From: Cinclus cinclus
Lineage: Eukaryota > Chordata > Aves > Passeriformes > Cinclidae
Length of the DNA stretch: 64,000 bases
NCBI RefSeq assembly: GCF_963662255.1
Contig: NW_026912196.1
Coordinates: 198,501 to 262,500 of the forward strand
Direction of reading: 5' to 3'
The translations under genes and the position numbers were made by a program. The notes under the pieces were generated by a model that saw nothing but the letters and a program-made list of their open reading frames with translations, had not been told where the DNA came from and made no database searches. Below are positions 31,718 to 45,700 of the stretch, in pieces (the stretch's first letter is position 1; every line of letters begins with the position of its first letter).

Positions 31718-34700
31718 CATGCTCAAGGCATTCATCAGAGCAACACCATGGGGGAAAAGAGGGGGGAACATTGCAGGACAAATTTCTATGCTGGAACAGG
31801 ATTGTCTGCGAGACAGCTCTCCGCAGCGCTAGTATTTGGCCAGGCTGAAATCAGCGCCACGGGAAGCCAATCTGACAAGCGGAGTGCAACGAGCGCGGCG
31901 ATATGGGGCCACTTGGCAGGTGGCCGAAGAAAGACGGCTGCCCCGCGAATGGGGTGCCAGAAGGCAAGTTTCAGCAGGGCGTTGCGGGCGAGCTTAATGT
32001 GTAGCCGCAGTTGTTCTAGGCGAGATTGTAGCCGAGAAGCTTTCCGTCTCCATTCACGAGACAAGAAAAGCAGAACGCAATGGTCTAGAGGGTTGAGAAG
32101 AAAAGTGCTCGTAGCGAGCTCGTTGCGGCAGAAGCGAAAGCCAGGAGCAGCGTGCTCGCTGCGAGAAGTAGACGGCGCTTCGCCTCCTTGGGAAGGAAAT
32201 GGCGTCTGGGCACGAACGGCAGCCAGCGAAGCTTCAGAACAGCAGGCTGTTCTGCTCAGCGTACGAGCCTGAAGTGAGTGGCAAGGGCTAAGGGGACAGT
32301 CCCAAGGCATCTAGCTTTCCTGCTAGCAATGCCATTTCTACCCTGCTGTGGAAAACATTGTCCTCTGCCCTTCTGCTCCGAGAGGCAGAGAGCACCTCGG
32401 CAGACGCAGTGCAGAGGGAAAGGACACACTATCCGAGGGAGCGTGACGCCGCTTAGGCAGGCAAAGCAGAAAGGTGCCGCCCGGCACTGGCTTTGACTCC
32501 CTGAGCTTCCTTGCTAGGACAGCAGCTGCCGAAAGCTGGCAACTAGGCTGCCAGAGTGCAGAATGTCGGCGGTCTGGCACGCCTGCTTGCCGAAAGCCAG
32601 GATCAGCGAGACAGCGTGCTAGGCTCTGTTTCACAGCACCTTGGAGAACACGCCCTTGAAGAATGCCGTCTCTGTTCCGCAAAAGCTCTGCCACAGTGAA
32701 GGTGGAAGAAGCAGCCTGTGGCCACGGGCAGAGCTGGTCAACAGCTGCGCCTAACTTTGCCAAGCTGCGAGAGCATTCTCAGCCGAGTTCTGCTTTGACA
32801 GAGCTATTGCTGAACTTTTGCAGTCCCGGAGGCTGCTGAAACCAAGGCTGTGTTCTGCCTCTTCATTCTTGCCTTCCTGTGCTCCAGCGAGAAGTGAAGC
32901 TCTGGCACGGCATTCAGCTTTGCCGCCTCTCTGCACGGAAAGCACTAGACAGAACTAGTGTGCTTCGTGCATGCTCTCTCCTCGCTTTTATGGTCACTGC
33001 TCTGCTTTTTGCTTGGCAGCGTTCCAAGGGTCCACGGCATACCTCTCGCACAGCGAGAGGTGGCCGGCGAGGAATATTTGCTGGCTTAAGTCGTTCCATG
33101 CTCAAGGCATTCATCAGAGCAACACCATGGGGGAAAAGAGGGGGGAACATTGCAGGACAAATTTCTATGCTGGAACAGGATTGTCTGCGAGACAGCTCTC
33201 CGCAGCGCTAGTATTTGGCCAGGCTGAAATCAGCGCCACGGGAAGCCAATCTGACAAGCGGAGTGCAACGAGCGCGGCGATATGGGGCCACTTGGCAGGT
33301 GGCCGAAGAAAGACGGCTGCCCCGCGAATGGGGTGCCAGAAGGCAAGTTTCAGCAGGGCGTTGCGGGCGAGCTTAATGTGTAGCCGCAGTTGTTCTAGGC
33401 GAGATTGTAGCCGAGAAGCTTTCCGTCTCCATTCACGAGACAAGAAAAGCAGAACGCAATGGTCTAGAGGGTTGAGAAGAAAAGTGCTCGTAGCGAGCTC
33501 GTTGCGGCAGAAGCGAAAGCCAGGAGCAGCGTGCTCGCTGCGAGAAGTAGACGGCGCTTCGCCTCCTTGGGAAGGAAATGGCGTCTGGGCACGAACGGCA
33601 GCCAGCGAAGCTTCAGAACAGCAGGCTGTTCTGCTCAGCGTACGAGCCTGAAGTGAGTGGCAAGGGCTAAGGGGACAGTCCCAAGGCATCTAGCTTTCCT
33701 GCTAGCAATGCCATTTCTACCCTGCTGTGGAAAACATTGTCCTCTGCCCTTCTGCTCCGAGAGGCAGAGAGCACCTCGGCAGACGCAGTGCAGAGGGAAA
33801 GGACACACTATCCGAGGGAGCGTGACGCCGCTTAGGCAGGCAAAGCAGAAAGGTGCCGCCCGGCACTGGCTTTGACTCCCTGAGCTTCCTTGCTAGGACA
33901 GCAGCTGCCGAAAGCTGGCAACTAGGCTGCCAGAGTGCAGAATGTCGGCGGTCTGGCACGCCTGCTTGCCGAAAGCCAGGATCAGCGAGACAGCGTGCTA
34001 GGCTCTGTTTCACAGCACCTTGGAGAACACGCCCTTGAAGAATGCCGTCTCTGTTCCGCAAAAGCTCTGCCACAGTGAAGGTGGAAGAAGCAGCCTGTGG
34101 CCACGGGCAGAGCTGGTCAACAGCTGCGCCTAACTTTGCCAAGCTGCGAGAGCATTCTCAGCCGAGTTCTGCTTTGACAGAGCTATTGCTGAACTTTTGC
34201 AGTCCCGGAGGCTGCTGAAACCAAGGCTGTGTTCTGCCTCTTCATTCTTGCCTTCCTGTGCTCCAGCGAGAAGTGAAGCTCTGGCACGGCATTCAGCTTT
34301 GCCGCCTCTCTGCACGGAAAGCACTAGACAGAACTAGTGCGCTTCGTGCATGCTCTCTCCTCGCTTTTATGGTCACTGCTCTGCTTTTTGCTTGGCAGCG
34401 TTCCAAGGGTCCACGGCATACCTCTCGCACAGCGAGAGGTGGCCGGCGAGGAATATTTGCTGGCTTAAGTCGTTCCATGCTCAAGGCATTCATCAGAGCA
34501 ACACCATGGGGGAAAAGAGGGGGGAACATTGCAGGACAAATTTCTATGCTGGAACAGGATTGTCTGCGAGACAGCTCTCCGCAGCGCTAGTATTTGGCCA
34601 GGCTGAAATCAGCGCCACGGGAAGCCAATCTGACAAGCGGAGTGCAACGAGCGCGGCGATATGGGGCCACTTGGCAGGTGGCCGAAGAAAGACGGCTGCC

Positions 34701-35854
34701 CCGCGAATGGGGTGCCAGAAGGCAAGTTTCAGCAGGGCGTTGCGGGCGAGCTTAATGTGTAGCCGCAGTTGTTCTAGGCGAGATTGTAGCCGAGAAGCTT
34801 TCCGTCTCCATTCACGAGACAAGAAAAGCAGAACGCAATGGTCTAGAGGGTTGAGAAGAAAAGTGCTCGTAGCGAGCTCGTTGCGGCAGAAGCGAAAGCC
34901 AGGAGCAGCGTGCTCGCTGCGAGAAGTAGACGGCGCTTCGCCTCCTTGGGAAGGAAATGGCGTCTGGGCACGAACGGCAGCCAGCGAAGCTTCAGAACAG
35001 CAGGCTGTTCTGCTCAGCGTACGAGCCTGAAGTGAGTGGCAAGGGCTAAGGGGACAGTCCCAAGGCATCTAGCTTTCCTGCTAGCAATGCCATTTCTACC
35101 CTGCTGTGGAAAACATTGTCCTCTGCCCTTCTGCTCCGAGAGGCAGAGAGCACCTCGGCAGACGCAGTGCAGAGGGAAAGGACACACTATCCGAGGGAGC
35201 GTGACGCCGCTTAGGCAGGCAAAGCAGAAAGGTGCCGCCCGGCACTGGCTTTGACTCCCTGAGCTTCCTTGCTAGGACAGCAGCTGCCGAAAGCTGGCAA
35301 CTAGGCTGCCAGAGTGCAGAATGTCGGCGGTCTGGCACGCCTGCTTGCCGAAAGCCAGGATCAGCGAGACAGCGTGCTAGGCTCTGTTTCACAGCACCTT
35401 GGAGAACACGCCCTTGAAGAATGCCGTCTCTGTTCCGCAAAAGCTCTGCCACAGTGAAGGTGGAAGAAGCAGCCTGTGGCCACGGGCAGAGCTGGTCAAC
35501 AGCTGCGCCTAACTTTGCCAAGCTGCGAGAGCATTCTCAGCCGAGTTCTGCTTTGACAGAGCTATTGCTGAACTTTTGCAGTCCCGGAGGCTGCTGAAAC
35601 CAAGGCTGTGTTCTGCCTCTTCATTCTTGCCTTCCTGTGCTCCAGCGAGAAGTGAAGCTCTGGCACGGCATTCAGCTTTGCCGCCTCTCTGCACGGAAAG
35701 CACTAGACAGAACTAGTGTGCTTCGTGCATGCTCTCTCCTCGCTTTTATGGTCACTGCTCTGCTTTTTGCTTGGCAGCGTTCCAAGGGTCCACGGCATAC
35801 CTCTCGCACAGCGAGAGGTGGCCGGCGAGGAATATTTGCTGGCTTAAGTCGTTC
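31718..35854 (+). repeat. Monomer copies 24-26, majority form with one variant
   Basis: Copies 24 and 26 are in the majority state. Copy 25 differs only at C1244 (34340). Confidence 0.93.
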
Positions 35855-38612
35855 CATGCTCAAGGCATTCATCAGAGCAACACCATGGGGGAAAAGAGGG
35901 GGGAACATTGCAGGACAAATTTCTATGCTGGAACAGGATTGTCTGCGAGACAGCTCTCCGCAGCGCTAGTATTTGGCCAGGCTGAAATCAGCGCCACGGG
36001 AAGCCAATCTGACAAGCGGAGTGCAACGAGCGCGGCGATATGGGGCCACTTGGCAGGTGGCCGAAGAAAGACGGCTGCCCCGCGAATGGGGTGCCAGAAG
36101 GCAAGTTTCAGCAGGGCGTTGCGGGCGAGCTTAATGTGTAGCCGCAGTTGTTCTAGGCGAGATTGTAGCCGAGAAGCTTTCCGTCTCCATTCACGAGACA
36201 AGAAAAGCAGAACGCAATGGTCTAGAGGGTTGAGAAGAAAAGTGCTCGTAGCGAGCTCGTTGCGGCAGAAGCGAAAGCCAGGAGCAGCGTGCTCGCTGCG
36301 AGAAGTAGACGGCGCTTCGCCTCCTTGGGAAGGAAATGGCGTCTGGGCACGAACGGCAGCCAGCGAAGCTTCAGAACAGCAGGCTGTTCTGCTCAGCGTA
36401 CGAGCCTGAAGTGAGTGGCAAGGGCTAAGGGGACAGTCCCAAGGCATCTAGCTTTCCTGCTAGCAATGCCATTTCTACCCTGCTGTGGAAAACATTGTCC
36501 TCTGCCCTTCTGCTCCGAGAGGCAGAGAGCACCTCGGCAGACGCAGTGCAGAGGGAAAGGACACACTATCCGAGGGAGCGTGACGCCGCTTAGGCGGGCA
36601 AAGCAGAAAGGTGCCGCCCGGCACTGGCTTTGACTCCCTGAGCTTCCTTGCTAGGACAGCAGCTGCCGAAAGCTGGCAACTAGGCTGCCAGAGTGCAGAA
36701 TGTCGGCGGTCTGGCACGCCTGCTTGCCGAAAGCCAGGATCAGCGAGACAGCGTGCTAGGCTCTGTTTCACAGCACCTTGGAGAACACGCCCTTGAAGAA
36801 TGCCGTCTCTGTTCCGCAAAAGCTCTGCCACAGTGAAGGTGGAAGAAGCAGCCTGTGGCCACGGGCAGAGCTGGTCAACAGCTGCGCCTAACTTTGCCAA
36901 GCTGCGAGAGCATTCTCAGCCGAGTTCTGCTTTGACAGAGCTATTGCTGAACTTTTGCAGTCCCGGAGGCTGCTGAAACCAAGGCTGTGTTCTGCCTCTT
37001 CATTCTTGCCTTCCTGTGCTCCAGCGAGAAGTGAAGCTCTGGCACGGCATTCAGCTTTGCCGCCTCTCTGCACGGAAAGCACTAGACAGAACTAGTGTGC
37101 TTCGTGCATGCTCTCTCCTCGCTTTTATGGTCACTGCTCTGCTTTTTGCTTGGCAGCGTTCCAAGGGTCCACGGCATACCTCTCGCACAGCGAGAGGTGG
37201 CCGGCGAGGAATACTTGCTGGCTTAAGTCGTTCCATGCTCAAGGCATTCATCAGAGCAACACCATGCGGGAAAAGAGGGGGGAACATTGCAGGACAAATT
37301 TCTATGCTGGAACAGGATTGTCTGCGAGACAGCTCTCCGCAGCGCTAGTATTTGGCCAGGCTGAAATCAGCGCCACGGGAAGCCAATCTGACAAGCGGAG
37401 TGCAACGAGCGCGGCGATATGGGGCCACTTGGCAGGTGGCCGAAGAAAGACGGCTGCCCCGCGAATGGGGTGCCAGAAGGCAAGTTTCAGCAGGGCGTTG
37501 CGGGCGAGCTTAATGTGTAGCCGCAGTTGTTCTAGGCGAGATTGTAGGCGAGAAGCTTTCCGTCTCCATTCACGAGACAAGAAAAGCAGAACGCAATGGT
37601 CTAGAGGGTTGAGAAGAAAAGTGCTCGTAGCGAGCTCGTTGCGGCAGAAGCGAAAGCCAGGAGCAGCGTGCTCGCTGCGAGAAGTAGACGGCGCTTCGCC
37701 TCCTTGGGAAGGAAATGGCGTCTGGGCACGAACGGCAGCCAGCGAAGCTTCAGAACAGCAGGCTGTTCTGCTCAGCGTACGAGCCTGAAGTGAGTGGCAA
37801 GGGCTAAGGGGACAGTCCCAAGGCATCTAGCTTTCCTGCTAGCAATGCCATTTCTACCCTGCTGTGGAAAACATTGTCCTCTGCCCTTCTGCTCCGAGAG
37901 GCAGAGAGCACCTCGGCAGACGCAGTGCAGAGGGAAAGGACACAGTATCCGAGGGAGCGTGACGCCGCTTAGGCGGGCAAAGCAGAAAGGTGCCGCCCGG
38001 CACTGGCTTTGACTCCCTGAGCTTCCTTGCTAGGACAGCAGCTGCCGAAAGCTGGCAACTAGGCTGCCAGAGTGCAGAATGTCGGCGGTCTGGCACGCCT
38101 GCTTGCCGAAAGCCAGGATCAGCGAGACAGCGTGCTAGGCTCTGTTTCACAGCACCTTGGAGAACACGCCCTTGAAGAATGCCGTCTCTGTTCCGCAAAA
38201 GCTCTGCCACAGTGAAGGTGGAAGAAGCAGCCTGTGGCCACGGGCAGAGCTGGTCAACAGCTGCGCCTAACTTTGCCAAGCTGCGAGAGCATTCTCAGCC
38301 GAGTTCTGCTTTGACAGAGCTATTGCTGAACTTTTGCAGTCCCGGAGGCTGCTGAAACCAAGGCTGTGTTCTGCCTCTTCATTCTTGCCTTCCTGTGCTC
38401 CAGCGAGAAGTGAAGCTCTGGCACGGCATTCAGCTTTGCCGCCTCTCTGCACGGAAAGCACTAGACAGAACTAGTGCGCTTCGTGCATGCTCTCTCCTCG
38501 CTTTTATGGTCACTGCTCTGCTTTTTGCTTGGCAGCGTTCCAAGGGTCCACGGCATACCTCTCGCACAGCGAGAGGTGGCCGGCGAGGAATATTTGCTGG
38601 CTTAAGTCGTTC
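35855..38612 (+). repeat. Monomer copies 27-28, second recurrent dimer type
   Basis: Copy 27 carries G742 and C1360. Copy 28 carries C34, G315, G712, G742 and C1244, with the majority T1360. The pair closely matches copies 44-45, 23,443 bp downstream. It differs from that pair only at G315 (present here) and C1042 (present there). Confidence 0.93.
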
Positions 38613-41600
38613 CATGCTCAAGGCATTCATCAGAGCAACACCATGGGGGAAAAGAGGGGGGAACATTGCAGGACAAATTTCTATGCTGGAACAGGATTGT
38701 CTGCGAGACAGCTCTCCGCAGCGCTAGTATTTGGCCAGGCTGAAATCAGCGCCACGGGAAGCCAATCTGACAAGCGGAGTGCAACGAGCGCGGCGATATG
38801 GGGCCACTTGGCAGGTGGCCGAAGAAAGACGGCTGCCCCGCGAATGGGGTGCCAGAAGGCAAGTTTCAGCAGGGCGTTGCGGGCGAGCTTAATGTGTAGC
38901 CGCAGTTGTTCTAGGCGAGATTGTAGCCGAGAAGCTTTCCGTCTCCATTCACGAGACAAGAAAAGCAGAACGCAATGGTCTAGAGGGTTGAGAAGAAAAG
39001 TGCTCGTAGCGAGCTCGTTGCGGCAGAAGCGAAAGCCAGGAGCAGCGTGCTCGCTGCGAGAAGTAGACGGCGCTTCGCCTCCTTGGGAAGGAAATGGCGT
39101 CTGGGCACGAACGGCAGCCAGCGAAGCTTCAGAACAGCAGGCTGTTCTGCTCAGCGTACGAGCCTGAAGTGAGTGGCAAGGGCTAAGGGGACAGTCCCAA
39201 GGCATCTAGCTTTCCTGCTAGCAATGCCATTTCTACCCTGCTGTGGAAAACATTGTCCTCTGCCCTTCTGCTCCGAGAGGCAGAGAGCACCTCGGCAGAC
39301 GCAGTGCAGAGGGAAAGGACACACTATCCGAGGGAGCGTGACGCCGCTTAGGCAGGCAAAGCAGAAAGGTGCCGCCCGGCACTGGCTTTGACTCCCTGAG
39401 CTTCCTTGCTAGGACAGCAGCTGCCGAAAGCTGGCAACTAGGCTGCCAGAGTGCAGAATGTCGGCGGTCTGGCACGCCTGCTTGCCGAAAGCCAGGATCA
39501 GCGAGACAGCGTGCTAGGCTCTGTTTCACAGCACCTTGGAGAACACGCCCTTGAAGAATGCCGTCTCTGTTCCGCAAAAGCTCTGCCACAGTGAAGGTGG
39601 AAGAAGCAGCCTGTGGCCACGGGCAGAGCTGGTCAACAGCTGCGCCTAACTTTGCCAAGCTGCGAGAGCATTCTCAGCCGAGTTCTGCTTTGACAGAGCT
39701 ATTGCTGAACTTTTGCAGTCCCGGAGGCTGCTGAAACCAAGGCTGTGTTCTGCCTCTTCATTCTTGCCTTCCTGTGCTCCAGCGAGAAGTGAAGCTCTGG
39801 CACGGCATTCAGCTTTGCCGCCTCTCTGCACGGAAAGCACTAGACAGAACTAGTGTGCTTCGTGCATGCTCTCTCCTCGCTTTTATGGTCACTGCTCTGC
39901 TTTTTGCTTGGCAGCGTTCCAAGGGTCCACGGCATACCTCTCGCACAGCGAGAGGTGGCCGGCGAGGAATATTTGCTGGCTTAAGTCGTTCCATGCTCAA
40001 GGCATTCATCAGAGCAACACCATGGGGGAAAAGAGGGGGGAACATTGCAGGACAAATTTCTATGCTGGAACAGGATTGTCTGCGAGACAGCTCTCCGCAG
40101 CGCTAGTATTTGGCCAGGCTGAAATCAGCGCCACGGGAAGCCAATCTGACAAGCGGAGTGCAACGAGCGCGGCGATATGGGGCCACTTGGCAGGTGGCCG
40201 AAGAAAGACGGCTGCCCCGCGAATGGGGTGCCAGAAGGCAAGTTTCAGCAGGGCGTTGCGGGCGAGCTTAATGTGTAGCCGCAGTTGTTCTAGGCGAGAT
40301 TGTAGCCGAGAAGCTTTCCGTCTCCATTCACGAGACAAGAAAAGCAGAACGCAATGGTCTAGAGGGTTGAGAAGAAAAGTGCTCGTAGCGAGCTCGTTGC
40401 GGCAGAAGCGAAAGCCAGGAGCAGCGTGCTCGCTGCGAGAAGTAGACGGCGCTTCGCCTCCTTGGGAAGGAAATGGCGTCTGGGCACGAACGGCAGCCAG
40501 CGAAGCTTCAGAACAGCAGGCTGTTCTGCTCAGCGTACGAGCCTGAAGTGAGTGGCAAGGGCTAAGGGGACAGTCCCAAGGCATCTAGCTTTCCTGCTAG
40601 CAATGCCATTTCTACCCTGCTGTGGAAAACATTGTCCTCTGCCCTTCTGCTCCGAGAGGCAGAGAGCACCTCGGCAGACGCAGTGCAGAGGGAAAGGACA
40701 CACTATCCGAGGGAGCGTGACGCCGCTTAGGCAGGCAAAGCAGAAAGGTGCCGCCCGGCACTGGCTTTGACTCCCTGAGCTTCCTTGCTAGGACAGCAGC
40801 TGCCGAAAGCTGGCAACTAGGCTGCCAGAGTGCAGAATGTCGGCGGTCTGGCACGCCTGCTTGCCGAAAGCCAGGATCAGCGAGACAGCGTGCTAGGCTC
40901 TGTTTCACAGCACCTTGGAGAACACGCCCTTGAAGAATGCCGTCTCTGTTCCGCAAAAGCTCTGCCACAGTGAAGGTGGAAGAAGCAGCCTGTGGCCACG
41001 GGCAGAGCTGGTCAACAGCTGCGCCTAACTTTGCCAAGCTGCGAGAGCATTCTCAGCCGAGTTCTGCTTTGACAGAGCTATTGCTGAACTTTTGCAGTCC
41101 CGGAGGCTGCTGAAACCAAGGCTGTGTTCTGCCTCTTCATTCTTGCCTTCCTGTGCTCCAGCGAGAAGTGAAGCTCTGGCACGGCATTCAGCTTTGCCGC
41201 CTCTCTGCACGGAAAGCACTAGACAGAACTAGTGTGCTTCGTGCATGCTCTCTCCTCGCTTTTATGGTCACTGCTCTGCTTTTTGCTTGGCAGCGTTCCA
41301 AGGGTCCACGGCATACCTCTCGCACAGCGAGAGGTGGCCGGCGAGGAATATTTGCTGGCTTAAGTCGTTCCATGCTCAAGGCATTCATCAGAGCAACACC
41401 ATGGGGGAAAAGAGGGGGGAACATTGCAGGACAAATTTCTATGCTGGAACAGGATTGTCTGCGAGACAGCTCTCCGCAGCGCTAGTATTTGGCCAGGCTG
41501 AAATCAGCGCCACGGGAAGCCAATCTGACAAGCGGAGTGCAACGAGCGCGGCGATATGGGGCCACTTGGCAGGTGGCCGAAGAAAGACGGCTGCCCCGCG

Positions 41601-42749
41601 AATGGGGTGCCAGAAGGCAAGTTTCAGCAGGGCGTTGCGGGCGAGCTTAATGTGTAGCCGCAGTTGTTCTAGGCGAGATTGTAGCCGAGAAGCTTTCTGT
41701 CTCCATTCACGAGACAAGAAAAGCAGAACGCAATGGTCTAGAGGGTTGAGAAGAAAAGTGCTCGTAGCGAGCTCGTTGCGGCAGAAGCGAAAGCCAGGAG
41801 CAGCGTGCTCGCTGCGAGAAGTAGACGGCGCTTCGCCTCCTTGGGAAGGAAATGGCGTCTGGGCACGAACGGCAGCCAGCGAAGCTTCAGAACAGCAGGC
41901 TGTTCTGCTCAGCGTACGAGCCTGAAGTGAGTGGCAAGGGCTAAGGGGACAGTCCCAAGGCATCTAGCTTTCCTGCTAGCAATGCCATTTCTACCCTGCT
42001 GTGGAAAACATTGTCCTCTGCCCTTCTGCTCCGAGAGGCAGAGAGCACCTCGGCAGACGCAGTGCAGAGGGAAAGGACACACTATCCGAGGGAGCGTGAC
42101 GCCGCTTAGGCAGGCAAAGCAGAAAGGTGCCGCCCGGCACTGGCTTTGACTCCCTGAGCTTCCTTGCTAGGACAGCAGCTGCCGAAAGCTGGCAACTAGG
42201 CTGCCAGAGTGCAGAATGTCGGCGGTCTGGCACGCCTGCTTGCCGAAAGCCAGGATCAGCGAGACAGCGTGCTAGGCTCTGTTTCACAGCACCTTGGAGA
42301 ACACGCCCTTGAAGAATGCCGTCTCTGTTCCGCAAAAGCTCTGCCACAGTGAAGGTGGAAGAAGCAGCCTGTGGCCACGGGCAGAGCTGGTCAACAGCTG
42401 CGCCTAACTTTGCCAAGCTGCGAGAGCATTCTCAGCCGAGTTCTGCTTTGACAGAGCTATTGCTGAACTTTTGCAGTCCCGGAGGCTGCTGAAACCAAGG
42501 CTGTGTTCTGCCTCTTCATTCTTGCCTTCCTGTGCTCCAGCGAGAAGTGAAGCTCTGGCACGGCATTCAGCTTTGCCGCCTCTCTGCACGGAAAGCACTA
42601 GACAGAACTAGTGTGCTTCGTGCATGCTCTCTCCTCGCTTTTATGGTCACTGCTCTGCTTTTTGCTTGGCAGCGTTCCAAGGGTCCACGGCATACCTCTC
42701 GCACAGCGAGAGGTGGCCGGCGAGGAATATTTGCTGGCTTAAGTCGTTC
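38613..42749 (+). repeat. Monomer copies 29-31, majority form
   Basis: Copies 29 and 30 are in the majority state. Copy 31 has one private CpG transition, T328 (41698), the only one seen in the CpG-dense core. Confidence 0.93.
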
Positions 42750-45700
42750 CATGCTCAAGGCATTCATCAGAGCAACACCATGGGGGAAAAGAGGGGGGAA
42801 CATTGCAGGACAAATTTCTATGCTGGAACAGGATTGTCTGCGAGACAGCTCTCCGCAGCGCTAGTATTTGGCCAGGCTGAAATCAGCGCCACGGGAAGCC
42901 AATCTGACAAGCGGAGTGCAACGAGCGCGGCGATATGGGGCCACTTGGCAGGTGGCCGAAGAAAGACGGCTGCCCCGCGAATGGGGTGCCAGAAGGCAAG
43001 TTTCAGCAGGGCGTTGCGGGCGAGCTTAATGTGTAGCCGCAGTTGTTCTAGGCGAGATTGTAGCCGAGAAGCTTTCCGTCTCCATTCACGAGACAAGAAA
43101 AGCAGAACGCAATGGTCTAGAGGGTTGAGAAGAAAAGTGCTCGTAGCGAGCTCGTTGCGGCAGAAGCGAAAGCCAGGAGCAGCGTGCTCGCTGCGAGAAG
43201 TAGACGGCGCTTCGCCTCCTTGGGAAGGAAATGGCGTCTGGGCACGAACGGCAGCCAGCGAAGCTTCAGAACAGCAGGCTGTTCTGCTCAGCGTACGAGC
43301 CTGAAGTGAGTGGCAAGGGCTAAGGGGACAGTCCCAAGGCATCTAGCTTTCCTGCTAGCAATGCCATTTCTACCCTGCTGTGGAAAACATTGTCCTCTGC
43401 CCTTCTGCTCCGAGAGGCAGAGAGCACCTCGGCAGACGCAGTGCAGAGGGAAAGGACACACTATCCGAGGGAGCGTGACGCCGCTTAGGCGGGCAAAGCA
43501 GAAAGGTGCCGCCCGGCACTGGCTTTGACTGCCTGAGCTTCCTTGCTAGGACAGCAGCTGCCGAAAGCTGGCAACTAGGCTGCCAGAGTGCAGAATGTCG
43601 GCGGTCTGGCACGCCTGCTTGCCGAAAGCCAGGATCAGCGAGACAGCGTGCTAGGCTCTGTTTCACAGCACCTTGGAGAACACGCCCTTGAAGAATGCCG
43701 TCTCTGTTCCGCAAAAGCTCTGCCACAGTGAAGGTGGAAGAAGCAGCCTGTGGCCACGGGCAGAGCTGGTCAACAGCTGCGCCTAACTTTCCCAAGCTGC
43801 GAGAGCATTCTCAGCCGAGTTCTGCTTTGACAGAGCTAGTGCTGAACTTTTGCAGTCCCGGAGGCTGCTGAAACCAAGGCTGTGTTCTGCCTCTTCATTC
43901 TTGCCTTCCTGTGCTCCAGCGAGAAGTGAAGCTCTGGCACGGCATTCAGCTTTGCCGCCTCTCGGCACGGAAAGCACTAGACAGAACTAGTGCGCTTCGT
44001 GCATGCTCTGTCCTCGCTTTTATGGTCACTGCTCTGCTTTTTGCTTGGCAGCGTTCCAAGGCTCCACGGCATACCTCTCGCACAGCGAGAGGTGGCCGGC
44101 GAGGAATACTTGCTGGCTTAAGTCGTTCCATGCTCAAGGCATTCATCAGAGCAACACCATGGGGGAAAAGAGGGGGGAACATTGCAGGACAAATTTCTAT
44201 GCTGGAACAGGATTGTCTGCGAGACAGCTCTCCGCAGCGCTAGTATTTGGCCAGGCTGAAATCAGCGCCACGGGAAGCCAATCTGACAAGCGGAGTGCAA
44301 CGAGCGCGGCGATATGGGGCCACTTGGCAGGTGGCCGAAGAAAGACGGCTGCCCCGCGAATGGGGTGCCAGAAGGCAAGTTTCAGCAGGGCGTTGCGGGC
44401 GAGCTTAATGTGTAGCCGCAGTTGTTCTAGGCGAGATTGTAGGCGAGAAGCTTTCCGTCTCCATTCACGAGACAAGAAAAGCAGAACGCAATGGTCTAGA
44501 GGGTTGAGAAGAAAAGTGCTCGTAGCGAGCTCGTTGCGGCAGAAGCGAAAGCCAGGAGCAGCGTGCTCGCTGCGAGAAGTAGACGGCGCTTCGCCTCCTT
44601 GGGAAGGAAATGGCGTCTGGGCACGAACGGCAGCCAGCGAAGCTTCAGAACAGCAGGCTGTTCTGCTCAGCGTACGAGCCTGAAGTGAGTGGCAAGGGCT
44701 AAGGGGACAGTCCCAAGGCATCTAGCTTTCCTGCTAGCAATGCCATTTCTACCCTGCTGTGGAAAACATTGTCCTCTGCCCTTCTGCTCCGAGAGGCAGA
44801 GAGCACCTCGGCAGACGCAGTGCAGAGGGAAAGGACACACTATCCGAGGGAGCGTGACGCCGCTTAGGCGGGCAAAGCAGAAAGGTGCCGCCCGGCACTG
44901 GCTTTGACTGCCTGAGCTTCCTTGCTAGGACAGCAGCTGCCGAAAGCTGGCAACTAGGCTGCCAGAGTGCAGAATGTCGGCGGTCTGGCACGCCTGCTTG
45001 CCGAAAGCCAGGATCAGCGAGACAGCGTGCTAGGCTCTGTTTCACAGCACCTTGGAGAACACGCCCTTGAAGAATGCCGTCTCTGTTCCGCAAAAGCTCT
45101 GCCACAGTGAAGGTGGAAGAAGCAGCCTGTGGCCACGGGCAGAGCTGGTCAACAGCTGCGCCTAACTTTGCCAAGCTGCGAGAGCATTCTCAGCCGAGTT
45201 CTGCTTTGACAGAGCTATTGCTGAACTTTTGCAGTCCCGGAGGCTGCTGAAACCAAGGCTGTGTTCTGCCTCTTCATTCTTGCCTTCCTGTGCTCCAGCG
45301 AGAAGTGAAGCTCTGGCACGGCATTCAGCTTTGCCGCCTCTCGGCACGGAAAGCACTAGACAGAACTAGTGCGCTTCGTGCATGCTCTGTCCTCGCTTTT
45401 ATGGTCACTGCTCTGCTTTTTGCTTGGCAGCGTTCCAAGGCTCCACGGCATACCTCTCGCACAGCGAGAGGTGGCCGGCGAGGAATACTTGCTGGCTTAA
45501 GTCGTTCCATGCTCAAGGCATTCATCAGAGCAACACCATGGGGGAAAAGAGGGGGGAACATTGCAGGACAAATTTCTATGCTGGAACAGGATTGTCTGCG
45601 AGACAGCTCTCCGCAGCGCTAGTATTTGGCCAGGCTGAAATCAGCGCCACGGGAAGCCAATCTGACAAGCGGAGTGCAACGAGCGCGGCGATATGGGGCC